From NCBI GenBank assembly GCA_033032865.1, contig JAWHQI010000165.1:3979001-4043000 (forward strand): a DNA stretch of 64,000 bases. Direction: 5' to 3'. The notes under the pieces were generated by a model. That model did no database searches, had not been told where the DNA came from, and worked only from the letters and a program-made list of their open reading frames with translations. Below, piece after piece: positions 21,882-31,424 of this stretch. Both the position numbers and the translations under genes were made by a program. Within the stretch, counting starts at the first letter, position 1. The number at the start of each line of letters is the position of its first letter. Source of the stretch: Dactylorhiza incarnata (lineage: Eukaryota; Streptophyta; Magnoliopsida; Asparagales; Orchidaceae).

Positions 21882-24800
21882 CTCCCCCTTGAAGTGGGAA
21901 GTGGAAACTAGCCCGAGCAACTCCCTTAACCGAGTAAACGGTCCCTTCGCCAGTGGCTTTGTGAAGATGTCTGCGACATTGTCCGCACTCCGAACATGCT
22001 CGACCATAAGAGATCCTCCCAACACCTTTTCACGAATGAAATGGTGCTCAATCTCTATATGTTTGGTCCTCGCGTGACAGACTGGATTGTTAACCAGCTT
22101 GAGAGCACTCTCATTGTCTCCGCGTAGCATAGTGGGACCTCGAACCTCCTGATGAACGTCCTCTACCAACCTCCTGAGCCAAATAGCTTCCTGAGCTGCT
22201 AAGGCCGAAGCCTTGTACTCCGCTTCTGTGGTAGATACAGACACCGAGTCTTGCTTCTTGCTGCACCAAGAAATAGCTGTGGGACCTGTCATAAAGACAA
22301 AACTAGACGTTGATCTCCGATCATCCACGTCTCCCCCATAATCAGCATCCATGAAACCATGCAACTCCAAGCTTGACCCTCTCCTATATAGGAGACCCAA
22401 ATCAGAGGTCGACTTCACATACTTCAAGATGCCTTTGGCCGCTAGAAGATGAGGTTTCCGTGGTTCCGCCATGTACCGACTCACCTTGCCAACTGCATAA
22501 GCAATATCCGGTCTTGTGATCGTCAAGTAGATCAAGCTCCCAACCAGAGCTCGGAACACCAACGGATCAGATAAGACTCTCCCCTCATCCTTTCGAAGCT
22601 TATGATGTTGCTCCAAAGGTATAGAGCTGCTCTTTCCTTCCTCCATGCCAAATCGTTTCACGATTCGCTCCGCATATCCTTCCTGAGAAATGAGCACTCC
22701 GCTCTCCCGCCTCTGGACCTCGAGTCCAAGGAAATGGTGAAGCTCCCCCAGATTCTTCATCTCGAATCTGATAGCAAGCTCAGCCCTGAGTCTTGCAACA
22801 GCTTCCTTCGAATTCCCGGTGACAATCATGTCATCCACGTACAGCAGCACAATCACCCGAAGCACCCCCTCCTTCTTGATGAACAAGCTTGAATCAGAGT
22901 CTGAAGTAACGAATCCGCAGAATAAGAGATATTCTGCAATCTTCCCGTACCACGCCCGAGGCGCTTGCTTCAACCCGTACAGGGCCTTCTTCAATTTACA
23001 AACATAGTCCGGATACTCCTTCGAGATGAAACCTTGCGGTTGAGTCATGAAGATATCTTTGTCAATCTCACTGTATAAGAAGGCATTCTTCACGTCGAGT
23101 TGCCAAATCTCCCAACCACTCGAAGCCGCCAAGGCAATAACAAATCGAACCGAAGTCATCTTTGCCACTGGACTAAACGTTTCATCATAATCTTCTCCAT
23201 ACTGCTGTGAGAACCCGCGAGCTACAAGACGAGCCTTGTAACGCTCGATACTACCGTCAGCTTTCTTCTTCAGCTTGAAGACCCACTTACAAGTGACAGG
23301 AGTAGTGCCCTTGGGATTGGGCACAAGAGACCAGGTCTCATTCTTCTCGAGAGCTGTCATCTCTTCTTGCATAGCAATGTCCCACTCCTTCACACCTCTG
23401 GCCTTTTCAAAGCTCGACGGCTCCCTTTCATCTAAGGGACCAGCAAAGAAACATGAAACAAAGTTCACCATATTTCCTCCTGTGTATCGATCTGGTGGTT
23501 GAATAGTCCTCTTCGACCTCCTAAGAGGTTGCACCTGACTAACCACCTCCTCAGCCGCTTCTTCTGTGCAAGATTCTTTTCCAGATGAACTTGGAGCATC
23601 GCTCCCCCTACTACCAGAACCTGAAGCCCCCATCTCAGAGCTTGACACAACTGGAGCTCCTGGTGAAACAGGCAGTTCCACTTGAAGACTTCCCGCAGCT
23701 TTTCCTCCTTCATCAATCCTGCTCTCTGGTAGTTCAACTCCTGAACTCCCCTTGTAGGAAGTCACTTCATCGAACACCACATCCCGAGAAATAATTGACC
23801 TCCGTGTCTCAGGGTCCATGCATCTCCATCCCTTCTTCCGCTCATCATACCCAACAAAGACTAGCTTCCTTGCTTTCGCATCTAGCTTTGTTCGAAGAGC
23901 ATCAGGAATATGCACATAGCAGGTTGACCCGAACACCCGAAGGTGAGCAACACTCGGCTTCTCCTTGAACATTAGTTCGTGAGGGGTCTTCATGTTGATA
24001 GGACTTAAAGGCAATCTGTTGATGACATAAGCTGCACAAGACATTCCCTCCGCCCATAAGGACTTTGGGATATTCTTGGCATGAAGCCAGCATTTGCAAG
24101 TTTCCGTCAGATGACGGATCTTCCTTTCGGCAACGCCATTCTGCTGTGGAGTATGGGCACAAGTGAGCTCTCTCCGAACGCCGTGTTTCCTGCAAAAACT
24201 TGAGAACTCACCAGAAGTGAACTCCCCACCATTGTCAGTTCTCAATTTTTTCACCCGCGGGCCTAAACGACCTTCCACCAGCTCCTTGAACTCCACAAAC
24301 CTTGCAAAGGCTTCTGACTTTTCTTTAAAGAAAAACACCCAGACATATCTGGTGTAATCGTCAATCAACACCAACATATATCTATTGCCTCCAAGGCTTG
24401 GGGTGGCAGTTGGTCCCATCAAATCACCGTGGATGCATTCCAACGGTGCTTTGCACCTTGTTTGCGATTTGTCGAATGGAAGTCGATGAGACTTACCAAA
24501 CTGACATCCTTCGCAGACATGACCGTCTCCATAGAAGGACAAGCTAGGCAAGCCATTGACAAGGCCCCTTACCGCCATAGCCTTCAATTTGTCCATGCCT
24601 ACATGCCCCAACCTTTCATGCCAGATGGCAGCACTATCATTTGTCCTCATCTTATCAACATAGGTACTTGTCGATAAAACGAACAAGTCCTTCACCCGCT
24701 TGCCGACATGAATAACTTCTCCCTTTATTTCCGGTTGAGTTTTGAGAAACTTCACTTCTGTTGGGCCAAACAGAACGTGATAACCGGCATCGACCGCATT

Positions 24801-25973
24801 GGTCACAGAGAAGAGATTCTTCTTCATACCAGGCACGTGATAAACACTCCTCAACGTGAGTGGACCCTTATCACTGCTCAGAGAGACGACTCCTTCGTGC
24901 TCTACTAGATGAATAGAATTATCAGCCGTTATGATAGCATTGTTACCTGAGTAAGGTGCCAAAGAAGAGAACTTTGATCCATCCCCGGTGAGATGATGTC
25001 CACACCCTGAATCAACAATCCAGTCTTCTTCATAGTTGATGGAAGCCAAGGCCTTAACGGGCATCGCCGTTATATTAGACACAAAGGCTCCTCCCCATCC
25101 AACTTCATCAGACTTTGGCATCTCCTTCTCCACTGCATGTCCTGGCTGAAGATTCACCCGGCAATCTTTCTTGAAATGCCCGGTCTTGTTGCATCTAAAG
25201 CACATCGGTACCTCTCCTTTCTTCTTCCCATCAGATTTAGGAGCATAGCCCCTATCTTGCTGACCTGAAGTAGAGGGTCCATCATGACCCGGCTTCTTCT
25301 TTTCCCACTTCTTTTTCCTCTTCCCAGAGAACATCACATCACTCTCTCCCCCGGAAATAGAAATCCCCGCCATCTGTCTTGCTAAACTTTCTTGCGAAGC
25401 AAGAAGGTTCTCCAGCTCCAACAGCGACGGCTGATTTGCCCAACCCTGAACTGAAGTTACAAAAGCAAGATACTCCTTCTGCAATCCGCGGATGATATGC
25501 CTCTTCAGCTTTGCCTCAGAGATTGGCTCATCAGGGTCCAAAGCAGAAATCTCTGCCGTGAGGTTCTTCATCTTAAGGAAGAAGGTAGAAATAGAAAGAT
25601 CGCCTTGAGAGGCTCTCGCCAACTCATTTTCAAGAAATTGTAGCCTCGCTACATTCTTCTTATTGAACAATCCATCCAAGGATGTCCAAATCTCAGCAGC
25701 AGACTTACATCCGATAATATGATCAAACAGCTCCGGTGAGATAGCCCTTTTGAGAGTGAATTCTGCCTTAGCATTCAACCTCCTCCAAAGTCTCACCTCT
25801 GCCATATTATCTCCTACTAAAAAAACCTCTTGTGTGTCTTCTCCGCCAACTACCTCCCATAGATCCTCGCCAAGCAAGTAACTCTCCATACATGACTTCC
25901 ACTTTTTAAAGTTAGTCGATGTGAGGAGTTCAATACCAAGACCTCTTGCGAATCCGCCTTCCATGGCAACCAA
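21876..25973 (-). CDS. Copia gag-pol polyprotein, uninterrupted, 1365 residues (copia G)
   Basis: All domains needed for copia transposition are in one frame. Gag occupies about residues 1-275, with zinc knuckle CFRCNKTGHFKKDC at 258-271. Protease has WIVDSGCGHHLT with catalytic D321. Integrase has WHERLGH and CEGCQFGKSH zinc-binding residues (about 451-495) and catalytic D517 (HGDLMG), D580 (RTDNGGE) and E616 (NGVAERK), spacing X62 and X35. Reverse transcriptase spans about 865-1110 with LLYVDDMIVTG at about 1044-1054. RNase H follows (MDADYGGD, SVSTTEAEYKA, LRGDNESA) with ADIFTKPL near the end. The ATG at 25973 lies 80 bases after the LTR. The frame reads through the polypurine tract (KGE) and takes its TGA from the first bases of the 3' LTR. 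No catalytic residue is visibly lost, so it could be competent; expression is unknown. Confidence 0.95.
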   Translation of the reverse strand: MVAMEGGFARGLGIELLTSTNFKKWKSCMESYLLGEDLWEVVGGEDTQEVFLVGDNMAEVRLWRRLNAKAEFTLKRAISPELFDHIIGCKSAAEIWTSLDGLFNKKNVARLQFLENELARASQGDLSISTFFLKMKNLTAEISALDPDEPISEAKLKRHIIRGLQKEYLAFVTSVQGWANQPSLLELENLLASQESLARQMAGISISGGESDVMFSGKRKKKWEKKKPGHDGPSTSGQQDRGYAPKSDGKKKGEVPMCFRCNKTGHFKKDCRVNLQPGHAVEKEMPKSDEVGWGGAFVSNITAMPVKALASINYEEDWIVDSGCGHHLTGDGSKFSSLAPYSGNNAIITADNSIHLVEHEGVVSLSSDKGPLTLRSVYHVPGMKKNLFSVTNAVDAGYHVLFGPTEVKFLKTQPEIKGEVIHVGKRVKDLFVLSTSTYVDKMRTNDSAAIWHERLGHVGMDKLKAMAVRGLVNGLPSLSFYGDGHVCEGCQFGKSHRLPFDKSQTRCKAPLECIHGDLMGPTATPSLGGNRYMLVLIDDYTRYVWVFFFKEKSEAFARFVEFKELVEGRLGPRVKKLRTDNGGEFTSGEFSSFCRKHGVRRELTCAHTPQQNGVAERKIRHLTETCKCWLHAKNIPKSLWAEGMSCAAYVINRLPLSPINMKTPHELMFKEKPSVAHLRVFGSTCYVHIPDALRTKLDAKARKLVFVGYDERKKGWRCMDPETRRSIISRDVVFDEVTSYKGSSGVELPESRIDEGGKAAGSLQVELPVSPGAPVVSSSEMGASGSGSRGSDAPSSSGKESCTEEAAEEVVSQVQPLRRSKRTIQPPDRYTGGNMVNFVSCFFAGPLDEREPSSFEKARGVKEWDIAMQEEMTALEKNETWSLVPNPKGTTPVTCKWVFKLKKKADGSIERYKARLVARGFSQQYGEDYDETFSPVAKMTSVRFVIALAASSGWEIWQLDVKNAFLYSEIDKDIFMTQPQGFISKEYPDYVCKLKKALYGLKQAPRAWYGKIAEYLLFCGFVTSDSDSSLFIKKEGVLRVIVLLYVDDMIVTGNSKEAVARLRAELAIRFEMKNLGELHHFLGLEVQRRESGVLISQEGYAERIVKRFGMEEGKSSSIPLEQHHKLRKDEGRVLSDPLVFRALVGSLIYLTITRPDIAYAVGKVSRYMAEPRKPHLLAAKGILKYVKSTSDLGLLYRRGSSLELHGFMDADYGGDVDDRRSTSSFVFMTGPTAISWCSKKQDSVSVSTTEAEYKASALAAQEAIWLRRLVEDVHQEVRGPTMLRGDNESALKLVNNPVCHARTKHIEIEHHFIREKVLGGSLMVEHVRSADNVADIFTKPLAKGPFTRLRELLGLVSTSHFKGEC
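21882..21890 (-). other. Polypurine tract of copia G
   Basis: On the minus strand AAGGGGGAG directly precedes TGTTGA, the LTR start, and is also translated as the last codons of pol. Confidence 0.85.
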
Positions 25974-26041
25974 TATGGTCTCTTCTTCGCAAAGACGATG
26001 GCAACTCTAGTTGATCACTGCTTATCCACTCCAGCAACCTA

Positions 26042-26053
26042 CCTCTGATACCA
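26042..26053 (-). other. Primer binding site of copia G
   Basis: The minus strand reads TGGTATCAGAGG, the initiator-Met tRNA type site, flush with the 5' LTR. Confidence 0.85.
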
Positions 26054-27233
26054 TGTTAAAATTTTTGATTGAACCGTTTAGGAGTAAGCAGGAGTTGTAT
26101 CTACAAGAGTTATAGCCAAACAACCACAATGCCAAAACAGCAACACAAGAAATCTTTATTGAAATAGAACTGCTTTACAATGCGAGGCATACATGGCGAG
26201 ACATGATTCATAAGAATCACGGAGATGAGAAGAACAAACACACCAAAAAACAGAAACCAGCGGTCTGCCAGAAAGAGACCGCTCGGACTGCAACAAAGGC
26301 TCAGGTCGCCCGGCTTGTTCTGCTGTACTCCCAGACCGCTTGCACAGTCAGACCGCAGAAACACCTTGAGACCGCGCGAATAGAAGCAGACAAACTGCAC
26401 TGCCAGACCGCAATCCCAGACCGCACGAACTGAAGCTTATTGGAACAAAGAACTGAAGCTGTTGCCAGACCGCAACTCAGACCGCCTAACCGCTGAAGGT
26501 CGCCTGATCACTGAGTCCGCTGCAAACAGCACAAGAACACAATAACCCAGTTCGCTGACAGACCGCAGACGAACTGTTTATTCAAGCCACCAGAAATCAC
26601 CAAGGAAGGAGACCGCACCCTGCTGACCGCAAACCTGCGAACACAACAAAGGATAACTCGCATCCAAGTCGCGCGAACTCGAACTTGAGACCGCAAGAGA
26701 TAATCCGGGCTCTGGTTCTTACAGTTCTTGTTAGGAATGACGGGCCATGCACCCCTATTTATAGGCGGGTGGACGGATGTCGTCACCACACAAACTGGGA
26801 TACAGTCACCACCCATCAGATCGCGAACGGTCTCAAAAGATAGACCGTGCGAGCACAGCACTTAAACAAAATTCAGTCCAAGACCGAAGACAGCAGCAAG
26901 CCGCGCACAAGCCGTGCGAACACAACGATCACCCTTCCTGAGATCGCCAACACAGAGAAGCAACTGGTCGACTTGAACCAAGTCGCTAGAACAACACAAC
27001 CAAGCCGCCCGGTCACAGCAGTTAGCCAGGAACAGACCGACTAGAACAAGACCGAAAACAACCCGCAACAGGTCGCCAGAACCAGTGACCAAACCCAAGA
27101 AGCAAGCTGGCCGATCACACCAGATCGCCAGAACCAAACCGCCAGAGCACCAGCGCAGATCGCGCGGTCTCTGCGGTCTCCAGCCTTCAGACCGGCCGGA
27201 CTCCTTTCCACTCCACTTCAACAAATTTCAACA
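26054..27233 (-). repeat. 5' LTR of copia G (1180 bp)
   Basis: It has the same length as the 3' LTR, TG/CA ends, and primer site on its inner side. Confidence 0.95.
26756..26763 (-). promoter_or_regulatory. TATA box of copia G promoter
   Basis: The minus strand reads CCTATAAATAGGGG mid-LTR, preceded by the GACCGC-rich U3 and followed by a likely start site about 30 bases on. Confidence 0.7.
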
Positions 27234-27238
27234 CATAT

Positions 27239-28217
27239 ATCTAACTACATACACATCAATAAGAGAAGAATAAGGAAAGAAATCGACCGAATCCGAAGGC
27301 TCGTTGTGGATTCACGGTAGGAAGCACCGGGTTGTCAATCCGCGTCCTAGCTCGGTCCGCAACTATGTCCGGGGTAGAGAGAGCTGTCACTACTCTCCAA
27401 TGAGCCCGTCTTCTTCGTGTCACGATCCGGTAGAGGTTGCAAACTTCCTCTTGCTTGATAGAGATGGCGGCTAGATCTTCCCTTGGAGCGCTAGGATGAA
27501 GGAGGAGGCCGAGAGGAAGCTCCGGCTCAAGATTGGCGTGAAGAACAAACCTGGAGCACCTCCATATGGTGGGCGGCGATGGATGGGGCGAAAAACCTGC
27601 CGAAGGGGCGAGAACGGCGGAGCTGGGCGGAAAAACGGCGAGGATCCCGACCTAAATCGCGAGCAGGGCAATTTATAGGCGCTGGAATAAACAGTGCGCA
27701 CGATCGTTGGCGCACGACCAGTGGTCGTGCGCACTATCATCCTGTGATCGTGCGCCTGCCTGGGCGGAGCCTGCAATGTAAGAAATTTATGAAATATAAT
27801 GTTCGCACGACCATTGGCGCACGACCAGTGGTCGTGCGCACTATCGTAAGTGGTCGTGCGATAAGCCAGACAGAACTCATAAAAAGGGCGTTAAGTGCGC
27901 ACGATCAGTGGCGCACAACCAGTGGTCGTGCGCAATAGAACCAGTGATCGTGCGCAGTGTTCCTGTACAGAATTGTATCGGGAACACCTGTACGACTCCT
28001 GTTCCAGCATACAACACTAATCAAACCACTGAAAGTGACACTTAACATGCAAGAAAACTAATAACAATGATAAACAAGAATTAACACCAAAACGGGCCTA
28101 GAAGTGCACATAGCATGGAATATCAAATATGAACGAAAACATGCCTAAAGTGTAGTGCATAGATTAGAAAATCGGCCCAGATGAGTCCATAAATGTGTAT
28201 ATATTTGGGACTCATCA
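27239..28217 (-). repeat. 3' LTR of element B, part 2
   Basis: It resumes ATCTAACTACATACAC and ends GGGACTCATCA. Three near-palindromes, arms GCGCACGACCA and TGGTCGTGCGC, lie at 27710-27732, 27817-27839 and (one mismatch) 27911-27933. TATAAAT on the minus strand lies near 27672. Confidence 0.85.
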
Positions 28218-29967
28218 CACCCCCAGAATTAACTGTTTGCGCGTCCCGAGCAAACCATCTCTCGGACAAGAAAAACATAAGCTGGAAAAGAAATTAAAAA
28301 ACGGAGTACCATGCGAAGTCGCATGCTCATGCGCGTAGAAATACAGTAGACAAAATTTCTAATTATACATATTAGTTTATAATTTTCTAGGAGCGTATTT
28401 ATATATTACATTTACTCAAAAAGTGAATCACGGTGAATCATAAGGTCGTACGTAGGAAGAAAGTAAACTGAACGCTGAGGCGAGCATTGCCAAAGATCAG
28501 GGCTCGGGACAACTCCATTGAAATCCATCAATGTCGGTGACCATAAGCTTGACCGTTCGCACTCTCTCCACGGCACTGGTATGACTCAACTGCGTGAATC
28601 AATAGGACTTTAGGTTTAAGATGAGGCTTGGGTTTAGGTGAGGAAAAACAAAGATAAAAATGACGGCTCAGACACTAAACCCAAATGAGCTAATGCACAA
28701 AACTATCCTCATTCACCACACAAATACGAGGGTACACCACACCCCCAGACTTGGACTTAACAACATGGGTGCGTGCACCGCCTACTCCAAACATAAATCT
28801 ATACACAGATTTTTCAATAAGGCTCATCTCCTTTTTTTTTTCTTTTTACTTCTTTTCTTTTTCTCATTTTTTTTCTTTTCTTTTCTTTTCAAAACATTTT
28901 CAGCAAATTGATCAATAATGCACATCCACATTTTCACAAACATATCACCACATCAACAACCCAACTTATGAAAATAATAAACAGCTAAAGCTCAGATTTG
29001 GGTGTGCGACTAGGATTGGCATTTAGGCTTTGGTAAGACAATCAGTGGAGCTGAATCAAAGAAAGGGTAGGCGCAACTGGGCTAACGAGGATAAAGCGGT
29101 AGGAATAGGCACAAAGGCTCAACCGGGCCAAAATGATGGCCTATATCACATTCACGCAATTGACTAACCGTATACCCATGCTTCAAGAGTCGCTTGGGGC
29201 AAGTTCTAGCCACCGAGAAAGATACTCCTTCCTCCCGACTCGAGCAATATGCGACTAGCGAACGTTTACACACATTCCTATGCTACCGTTTGATTCACAC
29301 CGGATTCACCAAATTTTGAGTAATGTAAACAATATTTACGCTAATAGAAAAATATAAGCTAAAAGCATAAAAAGAAATTGAATCTACACGAATTCCTACG
29401 AGACATGAGCACTCGACTAGGAGCATTACAGGAGTCAACATTTTACTCCGCCTCATAATCCTAGGCCAGCACAATGATTTTCCAAATCACACAAAAAGAT
29501 AAATTTGCCTCGCAACGTGCCAACGGCTAAGCGCGCGCTCGAGTGGGTGCTGTGGTGTGCAATGAAAATGAACAAATAATAAAACTGAAAATAAAATACT
29601 TCTAGCATGCTATGCATTAGTGCACGTGAGTGGGCACACATAGTTACTCTCCCCCAGACTTAAACTAAACACTCCGCATAATATATTAAAGGAAAATCAA
29701 AATAGGGCTAGGGGAAGAGAGTACCCAATGCTCAGCAAGTGAGCATACCAGAAGACGCGTGTAAACTAAGACAAAGCTGCAGCATCCGCCATCCAGAAGA
29801 TGAACCTGCAGGGGTCAGCTCCGCAGAAACAAAAGAAAAAAGAAAACTGAAAGAAAAAAAAATACTACTAACTAAACTAAACAAGATGAAATAAGAAATG
29901 CAGGAAAAAAAAGATAACTACTAGGGTTATTGTCCTCCCAGCACGACTTATTCAAAAACTAAAGGTT
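28218..29967 (-). other. Noncoding tail of element B with three PPT-like tracts
   Basis: Between the 3' LTR and the ORF I see no coding sequence. On the minus strand, purine tracts of the TCTGGGGG type occur three times: next to the LTR (28218-28227), near 28739-28750, and near 29649-29662. A plus-strand pyrimidine stretch (about 28829-28900) and short AT-rich stretches fill the rest. The CTGCAGGGGTC-type segment at about 29800 is shared with the interior of D. Confidence 0.6.
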
Positions 29968-31210
29968 CTAGCTTATAGGCCTATGAAAAGAAAAGTGCAC
30001 AGGTAACTGTTCTAATATGCGCATCGGTAGCGGGTACCGATACGGAGACCGAACAGTCACGCCTCTACCCGAATAAAGATAAAACCTGCCCATCACAGGT
30101 AGAGGGAAAAGAAAGTAAGAAGAGGAGGAGGCCTGGTCCTCACTCATCTCACCAAAACTATCCTTGCCCAGCAAGGTATCGTCCACAGCAGGTCCGCAGG
30201 AGGAGAAGGCAACGAATGACGCTTCCTTAATGGAGGAGGGATCAACCTCCTCGCATAAAAGGACACAATCATCAATGACTTGAGCACAAAGCTCCAAGTC
30301 CTCCTGAAGTACCTGTGAAGATTCAACCTGCACAGGCTCGGGTGAAGAGGGGGGATCGAGAAATAAACAAGATGAAGAACATAAATAATCAAAAATCGGG
30401 GGAGTGGTCCCGGTCTCACTCCCATCAGGTTGGGTAAGTAAAATAATGTTTGCATTGTCATCAATTCTACAAGATTCGGCGGGATCAAAGTTGGTCAGGC
30501 TTAGGATTTGGACTTCCTCCACCGGTGCTGAGGAAAACTCCTCTTCACCTAGAAGGTTGTCCTCCTTCATAGGAATAGGCACAACACTCAGATCACCCAC
30601 CTCATCCTGCGACACATCAATTAACAATGTCGTTGGAGACGAGTATAGTATGCACAACAGGGGGAGGAGTAGTGCTCGGATAAAAGTCGAGCACCGATTC
30701 CTCACAAAGAATCGAATCCACTAGGGGTGGTGGAAGCACATGGAGAATAGGCTCAGCAATGTTGGTGCATAGATCAGCCGCACATCCGGTGACCGTATCC
30801 ATGCCATTCCCTTCAAGATGTGAAGGTGACAAAGACACATAACCGGACGTTGAAGGTGTGCCGCCAGAGTTAGGAGTTGGGACGATCCGGATATCCGGCT
30901 CGTCATCCTCATCCAATTGGCGAAGATACTCGGCACAGTCCTTCAAGACATGATCAGTGCTCCGACAAAACCGGCACTGCCTAGCGGGCTTCTTTGACAC
31001 AGCGGGTGCTGAAGCCGAAAAGAAGTAAGATGGTAAAGGCTCAGCAGAGTAGCCATAAGACTTACGCGCACCACATGGAGTATCAGACGAAGTCGGTGCT
31101 CCATATGCTGGGCTATAAGACTTATGCCTACTATTCTCCGTAGGACATTCATCACTAGAGTGGGAGGTAGCTCCACACCAACGGCAACGGAAATTAAGAT
31201 GTGCCCACAT
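29968..31210 (-). pseudogene. Double zinc-knuckle ORF of element B (unknown protein)
   Basis: From ATG at 31210 the protein begins MWAHLNFRCRWCGATSHSSDEC, given here as its first motif CRWCGATSHSSDEC, followed ~60 residues later by CRFCRSTDHVLKDC; both are CX2CX4HX4C zinc knuckles typical of retroelement nucleic-acid binding. A long acidic, Ser/Pro-rich part follows. The first frame ends at 30617 and the related continuation lies one frame over, from about 30705 to 29968 (QPDGSETGTTPPIF, then acidic stretches), so a frameshift is likely. No capsid fold, protease, RT or integrase is recognisable. A homologous but worse-preserved copy is in D (34211-33284), showing that the ORF belongs to the family. 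A role in RNA packaging is an inference from the knuckles only. Confidence 0.7.
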
Positions 31211-31400
31211 AGTGTGAAGATAATACGATTCAAAATAAAAATGCTATTGTGCAAAATACTACACCTAACAAAAATTACTAAAGCAACCTAATTAAAACAG
31301 GAAAATGGAATAAAAAGAAATAAAACAAAGAAATGCAATTTACAAATGGAAGGGCTTCTCTCTCAGGTTCTCCCTCTCCAGAAAACTCACACGACTGTGT

Positions 31401-31418
31401 TCCCCGGCAACGGCGCCA
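31401..31418 (-). other. Primer binding site of element B
   Basis: The minus strand reads TGGCGCCGTTGCCGGGGA, six bases after the LTR end; it has the same type as in C and D. Confidence 0.85.
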
Positions 31419-31424
31419 AAAACT

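Larger units (their letters stand above)
20702..27233 (-). mobile_element. Ty1/copia element G, structurally complete
   Basis: Two 1180-bp LTRs (20702-21881 and 26054-27233), a primer site, a polypurine tract and an uninterrupted 1365-residue gag-pol lie on the minus strand. The flanks CATAG (20697-20701) and CATAT (27234-27238) are a 5-bp target duplication with one change. The homologous LTR copy at 32061 reads ACATAGATCTAAC without an insert, giving the empty site. About 26 differences between the LTRs (2.2%) were counted by eye, mostly transitions, so the insertion is relatively young but not brand new. Confidence 0.93.

Noticed and set aside
21876..25973. Possible host gene captured in copia G
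   Set aside because: All residues are accounted for by gag, protease, integrase, RT and RNase H; no extra domain is present.
27471..27776. Open frames in the B LTR (also at 32294-32599)
   Set aside because: Conserved only because the LTR is duplicated; there is no domain and no start context.
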